From NCBI GenBank assembly GCA_902540235.1, contig CACBLI010000007.1:26450-90449 (forward strand): a stretch of 64,000 bases of DNA. The letters are read 5' to 3'. Below, in pieces: positions 26,913 through 34,152 of this stretch. The stretch is from an uncultured Pelagibacteraceae bacterium (GTDB lineage: Bacteria > Pseudomonadota > Alphaproteobacteria > Pelagibacterales > Pelagibacteraceae). The notes beneath the pieces are model-generated. The model ran no database searches and was not told the DNA's origin. It saw only the letters and a list, made by a program, of their open reading frames with translations. The first letter of the stretch is position 1, and the number at the start of each line of letters is the position of its first letter. A program made the translations under genes and the position numbers.

Positions 26913-27369
26913 CAGTCAAGCCATCTTGGAACTTATAACCCTTTACGTCTTCGTTAAGTAAATATTCTCTTACGTTAAAGTTTGGACAAGTCTTTGCTTC
27001 GTCCAACATATAATGACCGACTATTTGTGCGTCTGGGTATTTTAATAATAATTCTTCTAAAGTTTTCTTTAATGCTTCCCATTGTTCAGCAGTAAAATTA
27101 TCTTCTGGTTTTTTCCAATCTTCTTCTAAAGCACCACCAACAAGACATAAGCCATAACTGCAGTGATTATATCCTTTGACGTGAGCTTGAATAGCATTGT
27201 CTTCCCTTCCTTGTTCGACTTCACCATTTCTTCTGATTACTTTTCCATAACCAATTTTAAGCCAACCTCTTTCTCTATGCCATCTGTCTATATCTTTAGC
27301 ACCTATATCCTGACTTGGTCTCGTTTGAGAACAATGGATAACTATATATTTAGTTTCTGGTCTTGCCAT
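26869..27369 (-). CDS. N-acetylmuramoyl-L-alanine amidase (T7 lysozyme gp3.5-like)
   Basis: 166 residues, amidase_2 fold. Zinc ligands and catalytic residues of T7 lysozyme are conserved: His12 (VIHCS), His119 (VGHYMLDE) and Cys128 (TCPNF) as ligands, Tyr41 (GWLKIGYG) and Lys126 as catalytic residues. T7 lysozyme both cleaves peptidoglycan amide bonds and binds T7 RNA polymerase to damp transcription. The second role could apply here because the phage encodes its own RNA polymerase, but that is inference. Confidence 0.93.
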   Translation of the reverse strand: MARPETKYIVIHCSQTRPSQDIGAKDIDRWHRERGWLKIGYGKVIRRNGEVEQGREDNAIQAHVKGYNHCSYGLCLVGGALEEDWKKPEDNFTAEQWEALKKTLEELLLKYPDAQIVGHYMLDEAKTCPNFNVREYLLNEDVKGYKFQDGLTDEADLQEMELEDQS

Positions 27370-27370
27370 T

Positions 27371-27802
27371 TTATTTTCCTTTAATTTCTATTAACCAATC
27401 TTGTGGAAAGGTTTGTTTTGTTGATTGAATACAGTGATAGCGAAATCCAAATAATTCACACCACTTGCCATAAGTAGTTTTGGACTTCTTACCTATTTTA
27501 GTTTTTGAGTTCGAAAAAATAAATCGAATATCTAATTCTGGGTTCTGCAATTTAATAGTCTTCATCTTTTTTCTATCTGCAGAATTAAAAGCACCTTTAG
27601 TTTCTATAATAAAAAAATTCTTTATTGGGAAATCAGGTGTATATGTTTTCTTAATTTCAGGTTGGAAGTAAGTAATCTTCATTCCTTCGTAAGTAAAATT
27701 AATCTTTTGCTTAGTTAGATAATTAAAGACTTCTTCTTCCAAACCTGATTTTAGGACAACACCACTAGAAGTCTTTACTCTCTTGAACTTCTGACGTTTC
27801 AT
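27371..27802 (-). CDS. Endonuclease I, Holliday-junction resolvase (T7 gp3-like)
   Basis: About 143 residues from ATG 27802 (MKRQKFKRVK). With this start the catalytic residues Glu22 (SGLEEE), Asp57 (YTPDF), Glu67 and Lys69 (ETKG) fall exactly two positions from those of T7 (20, 55, 65, 67). The frame is open to 27880, but that would give a long non-homologous extension inside the SSB gene. It resolves branched DNA before packaging and breaks down host DNA. Confidence 0.93.
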   Translation of the reverse strand: MKRQKFKRVKTSSGVVLKSGLEEEVFNYLTKQKINFTYEGMKITYFQPEIKKTYTPDFPIKNFFIIETKGAFNSADRKKMKTIKLQNPELDIRFIFSNSKTKIGKKSKTTYGKWCELFGFRYHCIQSTKQTFPQDWLIEIKGK

Positions 27803-28352
27803 TTGAGATAACTTCTGGTTTGGGTGTTGCTTCATAGCCATCTTCTTTTTCAAAAAGGTTGCTATCTTTTCCCTCAACAAGTTCGATAACTTGTACTGCT
27901 TTTAATCTAGCAGTAATACCTGCGCCTAACATTGGCGTATAGTAAGATACTAAATTATAAGCGACACGCATTTTAGAACCACCCCAAATAATAGTACTCA
28001 ATGGGATTGGGTTTTTCTTTGCGTCAAACAATTGGGGTTTTTGTGAAAACTTTTCTTTAGTCTTCTGGTTTACCCCAGTTGCTTTCATTTTGAATTTGAA
28101 GAAAACGTAATCGCCTTCTTCTGTATAAGGTTTCGGTGCTTTTTTAATCCCTTTACCTTTATGGTTTTGTTCAGCTAATTTAAGACTGTCATCTAAAGCT
28201 GAAGTATATAACTTCAACATTTCAGTTGCGTCTGATTTAGCGACCTTCAAGGTCACCTTATATTCACCTGCTTCGTTAAAACGAACATCAGGTTTATTTA
28301 GGTGAGGATAAATAGCTTCTCCGACAACACTTATGTTTGTTGTTGGTTGCAT
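27765..28352 (-). CDS. Single-stranded DNA-binding protein (T7 gp2.5-like)
   Basis: 195 residues. The OB-fold core (EYKVTLKVAKSDA, DYVFFKFKMKA, KMRVAYNLVSYYTPMLGAGI) matches gp2.5-type SSBs of marine T7-like phages. As in T7, the C-terminus is acidic and ends in phenylalanine (EVQESKDF), the feature used to contact polymerase and helicase. It follows the RNA polymerase genes and has an AGGAG site. Confidence 0.9.
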   Translation of the reverse strand: MQPTTNISVVGEAIYPHLNKPDVRFNEAGEYKVTLKVAKSDATEMLKLYTSALDDSLKLAEQNHKGKGIKKAPKPYTEEGDYVFFKFKMKATGVNQKTKEKFSQKPQLFDAKKNPIPLSTIIWGGSKMRVAYNLVSYYTPMLGAGITARLKAVQVIELVEGKDSNLFEKEDGYEATPKPEVISNETSEVQESKDF

Positions 28353-28422
28353 ATTATACTCCTATAATTTGGCTTCGTTTATGTAGCCATAAGTGGAACT
28401 TTATTTGCACAAGTGCAAAGGT
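28353..28422 (-). promoter_or_regulatory. Spacer between RNA polymerase and SSB with palindrome
   Basis: This 70-base gap contains the 14-mer TTGCACAAGTGCAA at 28405-28418, immediately after the polymerase stop codon. As RNA it would form a 6-bp stem with a CTTG tetraloop. It is the fourth member of the palindrome family found near the attachment site. It could act as operator, terminator or processing site. The SSB ribosome site (AGGAG) lies at the left end. Confidence 0.45.
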
Positions 28423-30093
28423 CTAGACGCAAAAAAAGACACTTTGCTTTACTAAAGCTAAATCCAAGTTTCCTCTTTGAGGAATATTAGGAAATTTCTT
28501 CATATTCTTATAAGAAAGCATTTGTCTCATTTCCATCGCCCAGTTAGCAAGAACATCGTTTTCATATATTTCACAAAATGCTTCTCTTATAGCTTCTGAC
28601 AACATATCTACATCAGGTGCTACACAACCAAAACTATCGTGAATTAAACTAAAGTTAGTCACTCCTTTTTGTTTAGCTTTAACAACTGCTAAATGTAAAA
28701 CACTAGCGTCAAGAGAATGTATAAAGTTAGGACAAATAGATTGTGCAGTTTTTCTTTTATCAATTACATCAGTATCTGATTGTATAGATAATTTAATTAT
28801 ACTGTCTCCCATCTTAGTCTTCACCCTTTTGCTTTCTTTTTTATAACACATCATTTGTACTGGAAATCCTAAAGGTGTTGTCCAAGTCACTGGTAAGTTT
28901 TCTGAAGCAACTAATCGAGATACTTTTTTCAAAAAATCCATAATCTCTTTTGCACCAACTATTACATCATTAATACTTGACCAAACAATTGGTTGAAGAA
29001 AGTTAGTAGCTTTAAATAAATCATTACCGAAGTTATGTTGTACTCCACGTTCTTTTAATTCTTTTTCAACGTGGTCTTGTAGATATTGCCTACAAGAATA
29101 TTGAGTTAAAGAATATGGTAAACACATTACAGGTTTCTTACATAGCTTTCTGTCTACACCATAATCTAACCACTTCTTAGCTAATGGGTCAGGATTTACT
29201 TCTAATTTTTCTATCACTTTTTCAGATACGGTTCTGTAAACATCTTCTGGTTTATTTGATGGAATTAGATTAGTAGCTTTACCACCTATTTCGTCTCTCA
29301 TCATTGCTGAATAATGTTGTAAACCAGAATTACTACAGTCTGATTGTATTGGTAGTGTAGTAATAAAACTAGCGTCAAAGTCTGTTTCTGCAAAGTCTTT
29401 GAGTTCAAAACACCAAGCAAGAAAACAAAAAGATTTATCAGCTTGTGACCAATAAGTATCTTCTAGTGGGTTCTTTGCACAATTTATAAATCGTTGCATA
29501 TTATCTTTAACCCAATCTAATCTTGTTTGAATGTCTTCTTTATCTACTTCTCCAAATAATCCTGCACCTGCGATTGCAAAACTATCAAAACTACTATTTT
29601 CTTTCATTTGTTTTCCATACTTAAATTTAAGTAATGCTCTAGAATAGTCAGCACCTTGTGGAGATAACATTGCAGGTTTTGGATAACCTCTTGACCTAAA
29701 GTCTATTTGGTGAGGAAAGAAGAAAGACCTATCTTTTAATAAATTAGCTTCTTCAAGAATTTGTCTTACCTGTATATATTTAGATTTTGATTTAGCTTGT
29801 TCTTTGTAAATATTAGACGCTTCTCTTTTCCATCTAACTAAACTCTCCTTATTGGTAGCTATATCTATTGGTTTGACTGGAAGTTCCATACTTTGAGGAT
29901 TTACTGGTAGCTTTCCCAAAGTCACATCTTTTTTAATTAATGTTTCTATGACATCTAAAACAGGTTTATTTATAACCCATTCAGTTTCCTGCATAATATT
30001 TATGCTATCGTAAAGGTCTTTCATTTCGTGACCTCTATTTTTAAGTTCTTCTAAGTATCTTCTGTTTGACGCTTTTACTAAATTATAGTGCAT
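28423..30093 (-). CDS. T7-type RNA polymerase, C-terminal (catalytic) part
   Basis: 556 residues from ATG 30093 (MHYNLVKASN), which has GAGG at 30100-30103, six bases upstream. The palm and fingers are complete. Residues equivalent to T7 Asp537, Lys631, Tyr639 and Asp812 are Asp252 (QSDCSNSGLQH), Lys319, Tyr327 (KKPVMCLPY) and Asp486 (LIHDSFG). The N-terminal part of the enzyme is in another frame (30083-31051), ending with TAA 11 bases into this ORF. The frame remains open upstream to 30153. This may be a true split enzyme, a frameshifted gene or an assembly error. Confidence 0.88.
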   Translation of the reverse strand: MHYNLVKASNRRYLEELKNRGHEMKDLYDSINIMQETEWVINKPVLDVIETLIKKDVTLGKLPVNPQSMELPVKPIDIATNKESLVRWKREASNIYKEQAKSKSKYIQVRQILEEANLLKDRSFFFPHQIDFRSRGYPKPAMLSPQGADYSRALLKFKYGKQMKENSSFDSFAIAGAGLFGEVDKEDIQTRLDWVKDNMQRFINCAKNPLEDTYWSQADKSFCFLAWCFELKDFAETDFDASFITTLPIQSDCSNSGLQHYSAMMRDEIGGKATNLIPSNKPEDVYRTVSEKVIEKLEVNPDPLAKKWLDYGVDRKLCKKPVMCLPYSLTQYSCRQYLQDHVEKELKERGVQHNFGNDLFKATNFLQPIVWSSINDVIVGAKEIMDFLKKVSRLVASENLPVTWTTPLGFPVQMMCYKKESKRVKTKMGDSIIKLSIQSDTDVIDKRKTAQSICPNFIHSLDASVLHLAVVKAKQKGVTNFSLIHDSFGCVAPDVDMLSEAIREAFCEIYENDVLANWAMEMRQMLSYKNMKKFPNIPQRGNLDLALVKQSVFFCV

Positions 30094-31051
30094 TTTTAAC
30101 CTCATCTGGTTTGTTTTCGTGATTGTGTTTTCTTCCGTAATATCCACCAACAAAAGGATTATATTCCCATTTTCTAGGTGGCATTAACATTGGAAGGTAT
30201 TTAGGTTGAAGTGCTTCATTCTTGATATTGAAATTCCTAATCTCGTCTATGATTTTTCTAGTAGCTTCAACATAAGTGACTGTCTTGAATTTATTTAGCT
30301 TTCTATTCTGGTGTTTTACTAAACCCAGTTTTTCTAGAAAACCAATCATCTTAACTCCAAGATGAAGTCTCCCTTCCTTGCCCCAATCGTCAAACTCCAG
30401 TTGGTTTTTATTAATCATATAAGTCCAAACTTTATGCTTATATTGATACCTATTTACCTTCTGAGGTATGTTCTTTCCTGCAAGTCTTTTATATATCCTA
30501 TTATAATTTTCTTTATCTCTATCCTTGAACATCGTTATTCTAGCTTCCATCATCAAGCCAGTTCCTATCTTAATAGCTAGTTTATTCATTGTGGTTTCAT
30601 TGCTGATACCATCAATTGTATTCTTCAAAACTATCAACGAACAGGTATCCCAAACTGTATGTTCTTTAGAAAGAAATACACCTTTATCAAAAGCTGATTT
30701 TGGTAGACATTGACACAATAATTTTAGTGCAGTCATTCGATTACCTGCGCCACCATCTTCCATAGTCTTAATATCGCCATTAATTAATAAGGACAGTTTA
30801 GTTATATATTTCTGTTGTAATACTAGACCGTGAAGTGTTGTGCTTTCTTGACCTTTAGCAATAGCGTCTTTTACGGTCTTTCTGAAACGGTCTATACCAC
30901 CTTGTAGCATAGCGTCTTCAAATTCTAATTCTTCTTGAATACGTTTTGTATAATCTGAATTATCTTTAAACTTGCCACCTACGCCTACTTTGACAAGTTC
31001 TTGTAATTGTAATTGTAGGTCTTGTTGTTGTTGATTTAATATATCGGACAT
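30083..31051 (-). CDS. T7-type RNA polymerase, N-terminal part
   Basis: 322 residues matching the promoter-binding N-terminal domain and start of the thumb of T7 RNA polymerase: FEDAMLQGGIDRFRK near 45, LHLGVKMIGFLEKLGLV near 230, and LPMLMPPRKWEYNPFVGGYY near 290, aligning with the T7 segment VVPPKPWTGITGGGYW. It stops with TAA just before the LVKAS segment that continues in the other frame. Together the two parts (about 880 residues) equal T7 RNA polymerase (883). The gene is the first of the prophage after the tRNA junction. Confidence 0.88.
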   Translation of the reverse strand: MSDILNQQQQDLQLQLQELVKVGVGGKFKDNSDYTKRIQEELEFEDAMLQGGIDRFRKTVKDAIAKGQESTTLHGLVLQQKYITKLSLLINGDIKTMEDGGAGNRMTALKLLCQCLPKSAFDKGVFLSKEHTVWDTCSLIVLKNTIDGISNETTMNKLAIKIGTGLMMEARITMFKDRDKENYNRIYKRLAGKNIPQKVNRYQYKHKVWTYMINKNQLEFDDWGKEGRLHLGVKMIGFLEKLGLVKHQNRKLNKFKTVTYVEATRKIIDEIRNFNIKNEALQPKYLPMLMPPRKWEYNPFVGGYYGRKHNHENKPDEVKNAL

Positions 31052-31077
31052 TTAGTGAACATTTCTCCATTTATTTA

Positions 31078-31197
31078 TTGCAGAAGTGCAGGATACAGTA
31101 GTTTTGATACAATTTGATACAAGACTATCGCACAAGTGCAAAGATTGATTTTTTAAAAAAACACAAGCAACACAATAGTAATTCGTCACTTGTGCAA
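31078..31197. promoter_or_regulatory. Attachment-proximal control region with palindromes and tandem repeat
   Basis: Three related dyads lie between the tRNA junction and the RNA polymerase start: TTGCAGAAGTGCAG (31078-31091), TCGCACAAGTGCAA (31128-31141) and, inverted, CGTCACTTGTGCAA (31184-31197). A perfect tandem pair of TTTGATACAA (31103-31112, 31113-31122) lies between them, spaced one helical turn. A fourth dyad follows the polymerase gene at 28405. This arrangement suits repressor operators or integrase arm sites; the binder is unknown. Confidence 0.5.
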
Positions 31198-31217
31198 TGA
31201 AGAAGAAGTGTCGGTAT

Positions 31218-31257
31218 CTCCTAAGACCAACGCGTCTACCAATTCCGCCATCGCCCC
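31218..31257 (-). tRNA. Truncated tRNA-Leu(UAG), 5' part only; prophage attachment junction
   Basis: The minus strand from 31257 reads GGGGCGATGGCGGAATTGG, then a leucine-type D-arm, then anticodon stem TTGGT and loop CTTAGGA. The anticodon UAG is at 31221-31223. After position 31218 the expected pairing strand (ACCAA or GCCAA) is replaced by ATACC, and no variable arm, T-arm or matching acceptor strand follows. The host gene is thus interrupted in the anticodon arm by phage DNA. A functional copy should exist at the other prophage end, outside the window, if the phage restores it. Confidence 0.75.
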
Positions 31258-31271
31258 ACAAATTTAGTGGT

Positions 31272-31300
31272 TTTATATAGTATTGAAACTATTTGTCCAA
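31272..31300 (-). promoter_or_regulatory. Host tRNA-Leu promoter
   Basis: On the minus strand TTGGAC (31295-31300) and TATAAA (31272-31277) are separated by 17 bases, and the -10 box lies 14 bases before the tRNA 5' end. This is a good sigma-70 match. With the tRNA interrupted, transcription from it would continue into the phage RNA polymerase gene. Confidence 0.6.
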
Positions 31301-31345
31301 CGAGAATTATTGTAAATTATAATAAATTTCCTCTATAATATTAAT

Positions 31346-31597
31346 ATGATTGTTTCTCCATGTATAAGTATTTGTAAAACAGATCCAAAATCAGGATATT
31401 GTTATGGTTGTGGAAGAACTAATGAGGAAAAAAAAATTTGGAAACTTGAAGAAACATCAGATCAATGGAAAAAAGATAACTTAGATATTATTAAAAAAAG
31501 ACTATCTGGGTGGCAATTAAAAAGTTTTGAAGAATCCTATACATATAAAATTGAAAATGGTATTTCTTTATTCAAAAAAAATTTAAAAAATGAGTAA
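31346..31597 (+). CDS. DUF1289 protein
   Basis: 83 residues with the DUF1289 cysteine set in the first 25 residues (SPCISICKTDPKSGYCYGCG, four Cys), followed by W-rich helices. The family is widespread in proteobacteria; the cysteines probably bind a metal. Function is not established. It is the first complete host gene beside the prophage and overlaps the next small gene by eight bases. Confidence 0.88.
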   Translation: MIVSPCISICKTDPKSGYCYGCGRTNEEKKIWKLEETSDQWKKDNLDIIKKRLSGWQLKSFEESYTYKIENGISLFKKNLKNE

Positions 31598-31763
31598 AAC
31601 TTCAATAGTAATAATCATATACATTGTAGGACTTATCTTTGGAGCATTGTTTCTTAAAATTTGGAGCGCAGATACAAGTGTTTTTAAAGGACTTTTGGGT
31701 CTCGGTTGGACGGCTTTGCTTTTAATAGGCTTATTTTTTGCTGAGAAACATGAAAAAAATTAA
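31590..31763 (+). CDS. Small two-helix membrane protein
   Basis: 57 residues starting MSKTSIVIIIYIVGLIFGAL, with a second hydrophobic helix near the C-terminus (LGLGWTALLLIGLFFA). Its ATG lies inside the end of the DUF1289 gene and its end overlaps the start of the following exported protein, so the three are probably one transcript. No family recognised. Confidence 0.6.
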   Translation: MSKTSIVIIIYIVGLIFGALFLKIWSADTSVFKGLLGLGWTALLLIGLFFAEKHEKN

Positions 31764-32172
31764 TTTTTTAATATTTTTTTTCTTTATTTCTCTCCCAATA
31801 CAACAACTAAAATCAGAAATAATTATTATGAGTAAGTGTGATGATAAACAAGATGAATTTTTAAAAAATGAGTATGTAATTAATCTTGATGAATTAACAA
31901 TGACGAGAAATTACGTTTACAAAGAACAAACTTTTAAAAAACATAAAAGAACAGATTTAAGCGTAAAAAAAGCTAATACCTACATTACTAATATATATGA
32001 AGAAGATGGAAAGATATTAACTCTCAAACATGGTTACCCTCAATTTTACACTCAAATTTTAATTGAAAAAGGTAAATCAGAAATTTTTATGAAGTCAGTT
32101 TTAAACAATGAGAAAGGCCTATCAAAAATTTCTACATGTAAAAAAGTAGAAAAATTTGAAAAAGAAAGCTAA
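31750..32172 (+). CDS. Hypothetical exported protein, 140 aa
   Basis: From ATG 31750 (MKKINFLIFFFFISLP) there is a clear signal peptide of about 20 residues. The mature part is lysine-rich with beta-type segments (DELTMTRNYVYKEQ, ILTLKHGYPQFYTQ) and two Cys that could form a disulfide. An in-frame TTG lies four codons upstream but is less convincing. No family recognised. It overlaps the preceding gene by 14 bases. Confidence 0.65.
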   Translation: MKKINFLIFFFFISLPIQQLKSEIIIMSKCDDKQDEFLKNEYVINLDELTMTRNYVYKEQTFKKHKRTDLSVKKANTYITNIYEEDGKILTLKHGYPQFYTQILIEKGKSEIFMKSVLNNEKGLSKISTCKKVEKFEKES

Positions 32173-32294
32173 TTTTTTTTTTTATTCTTATTAATGTTTC
32201 TTTTTCTCGAATTAAAACGATTATTTGTAATATTGCTTCTATGTTTAGCATAGGCCTGCTTTTGTGCTTGTTTCATTGCTCGTTTAGATGACAT
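32169..32294 (-). CDS. 41-residue basic protein
   Basis: ATG at 32294, stop overlapping the convergent exported-protein gene by four bases. Sequence MSSKRAMKQAQKQAYAKHRS continues NITNNRFNSRKRNINKNKKKN. It is highly basic, without hydrophobic parts, like a ribosome- or nucleic-acid-associated micro-protein. The A11 run near the end makes the last codons sensitive to sequencing error. No family recognised. Confidence 0.5.
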   Translation of the reverse strand: MSSKRAMKQAQKQAYAKHRSNITNNRFNSRKRNINKNKKKN

Positions 32295-32300
32295 AATATT

Positions 32301-32858
32301 TTAATAATTTGTTTTAAAAGTACCTATTATATTAAATTTTTTATCCGAAATAACAATTTCTCCAGATGATGGTGCATAATTCAAAGCCTCAGAAATTACA
32401 ACATAATGAGTAACTAACACTAAATTTTTTTTGCTTTTAAAGTTTTTGATATACTTTCTCAAATCTAACATTTGAGAGTTTTTGTTTTTGGCAAACTTTG
32501 AGCTATAAAATGAATTCAAGAAATTTTTGGTCTCAAAACTTCCAAAAGCTAAGCTAGAAGTATCTTTACACCTACACCATTCACTTGAGATTACTTTCTC
32601 TATTTTGATTTTATTCTTTCTAAAAAATTCCCCAATATTTTTAGCTTGATTTTTACCTTCATTACTTAAATTTCTTTGGGTTGAACAATCGTTTAAATTG
32701 AAATTATTTGGATCACCACCTCCAGGTGCATATGCGTGTCTTATAAATATTAATTTTCCACCATCCTCAAGTTCACTAACAAAATTTTTATCTAAATCTG
32801 CTTTAACAGAACTAGTTAAGGATATAAATATAAATATAAAAATTTTTATAAATTTCAT
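32301..32858 (-). CDS. Exported histidine phosphatase family protein
   Basis: 185 residues with a signal peptide (residues 1-20). The catalytic RHA motif appears at LIFIRHAYAPGGGDP (about 35-50); the second histidine is in VLVTHYVVISEAL near 150. The residues SEWCRCKDT correspond to the arginine region used to bind phosphate. Such proteins act on periplasmic phosphoesters, but the substrate is unknown. Divergent from the uracil-DNA glycosylase gene with only three bases between start codons. Confidence 0.85.
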   Translation of the reverse strand: MKFIKIFIFIFISLTSSVKADLDKNFVSELEDGGKLIFIRHAYAPGGGDPNNFNLNDCSTQRNLSNEGKNQAKNIGEFFRKNKIKIEKVISSEWCRCKDTSSLAFGSFETKNFLNSFYSSKFAKNKNSQMLDLRKYIKNFKSKKNLVLVTHYVVISEALNYAPSSGEIVISDKKFNIIGTFKTNY

Positions 32859-32861
32859 TTT

Positions 32862-33542
32862 ATGGATATTAGATTAAGCAATTTAAATAAAACAATAATT
32901 AATTGTAAGAAATGTCCAAGATTAGTAAAATTTGTAAATAAAGTAAGTAATGATAAAAGAAAACAAAATAGAGATGAAATTTACTGGGGAAAACCTGTGC
33001 CGGGTTTTGGAAATTTGAATTCAAAATTAGCAATTATTGGTCTGGCACCAGCAGCTCATGGTGGTACGAGAACTGGCAGAGCTTTTACAGGGGATAAATC
33101 TGGTGATTTTTTATTTAAATGTTTATTTCAAGCAGGAATTTCTAATTTACCATTCTCAAAACATTTAAATGATAACTTAAATTTAAAATCTACCTATATT
33201 ACCAATATTCTTAAATGTGTTCCTCCTCAAGATAAACCATTGATCAAAGAGATAACAAACTGTTCTAATTTCTTTGATCAAGAAATTTTATCCTTAAAAA
33301 AACTTAAAGTGGTAGTCACCTTAGGTAAAGTAGCCTTTGATAATTGTATAAAATTATATAAACAAAAATTTAATATTAAAAAAAAATTCATTTTTAAACA
33401 CGGCAAAAAACAATTATTACCAAATGGATTGATAATATTATCGAGTTACCACCCAAGCCCAAGAAATGTTAATACAAAATTAATTTCAACCACAATGATG
33501 GTAAATTTATTCAAAAAAGCAAAAAAACTTGCTAACTTTTAA
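32862..33542 (+). CDS. Uracil-DNA glycosylase family 5 (UdgB-like)
   Basis: 226 residues. The active-site motif GLAPAAHGGTRTGRAFTGD (about 60-78) is diagnostic of family 5 glycosylases, which use no catalytic Asp/Asn at the usual place. Cys15, Cys18 and further cysteines (LKCVPP, NCSNF) fit the [4Fe-4S] cluster ligands. The second motif is SSYHPSPRNVN near 195. It removes uracil and other deaminated bases from DNA. The 3' end overlaps the convergent ybgC gene by 11 bases. Confidence 0.9.
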   Translation: MDIRLSNLNKTIINCKKCPRLVKFVNKVSNDKRKQNRDEIYWGKPVPGFGNLNSKLAIIGLAPAAHGGTRTGRAFTGDKSGDFLFKCLFQAGISNLPFSKHLNDNLNLKSTYITNILKCVPPQDKPLIKEITNCSNFFDQEILSLKKLKVVVTLGKVAFDNCIKLYKQKFNIKKKFIFKHGKKQLLPNGLIILSSYHPSPRNVNTKLISTTMMVNLFKKAKKLANF

Positions 33543-33954
33543 TTGTATCACAAAAATATGGTTTAAATTTTGAATAGATTTCCTCTGGTATTTTTTTTGG
33601 TTTGCCTTTTGTATCTACAAATACCAGCTGAATTTGCGCATCTACAATTTTGTCATTACCTCTTGTAATGATTTGACTCATTGAAAAAGATGTTTTGCTA
33701 ATAGATTTTACAAAAGATCTAATTGTTAACTCATCTTCCAGATAAGCAGACTTTTTGTATTCTATGTTACAAGATCTAACAATAATTAATGACTCAAAAT
33801 CATCTTTTACTTTTTTATTACTATAACCAATTGAATACAAAGCCTCTGTCCTCGCTCGCTCAAGAAACTTTAAATAATTTGCATAATAAACTACTCCTCC
33901 TGAGTCCGTATCTTCATAGTATACTTTTAATTTGTGAAAGAAATTGTCGTGCAT
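33532..33954 (-). CDS. ybgC: YbgC-type acyl-CoA thioesterase
   Basis: 140 residues, hot-dog fold. The motif VYYEDTDSGGVVYYANYLKF (residues 11-30) contains the catalytic Asp and the Tyr-x-Asn typical of YbgC/4-hydroxybenzoyl-CoA thioesterases. LERARTEAL follows. YbgC is normally linked to the Tol-Pal system; no tol genes are seen here. It hydrolyses short acyl-CoA or acyl-ACP thioesters in the cytoplasm. Confidence 0.9.
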   Translation of the reverse strand: MHDNFFHKLKVYYEDTDSGGVVYYANYLKFLERARTEALYSIGYSNKKVKDDFESLIIVRSCNIEYKKSAYLEDELTIRSFVKSISKTSFSMSQIITRGNDKIVDAQIQLVFVDTKGKPKKIPEEIYSKFKPYFCDTIKS

Positions 33955-34011
33955 TATTGGATTATATCAAAAAATTTTATATTTCATACAATCTAAGGTA
34001 TAAGATTTAAC

Positions 34012-34152
34012 ATGAATATTTTTGTGATTTGGTTGGTAATGGTAGTAGCGTGGAATTTTGGCTACCCACAAGCAAGTCCTTTAGAAGATGTTATCGTTGC
34101 AGTTATTCTATCTTTATTTAATCTCTGGTTAAAAAAATACCTAAAATTTTAA
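34012..34152 (+). CDS. 46-residue membrane protein
   Basis: ATG 34012: MNIFVIWLVMVVAWNFGYPQ, then ASPLEDVIVAVILSLFNLWLKKYLKF. Two hydrophobic helices are separated by a Pro turn. It ends one base before the stop of the convergent DUF3047 gene. Small two-helix proteins of this kind are frequent in SAR11 genomes; the role is unknown. Confidence 0.55.
   Translation: MNIFVIWLVMVVAWNFGYPQASPLEDVIVAVILSLFNLWLKKYLKF

Noticed and set aside
31052..31261. 69-codon minus-strand ORF over the tRNA and control region
   Set aside because: Its first codons are simply the tRNA-Leu sequence read as protein, and the rest covers the palindromes and repeats; there is no ribosome site or protein-like composition.
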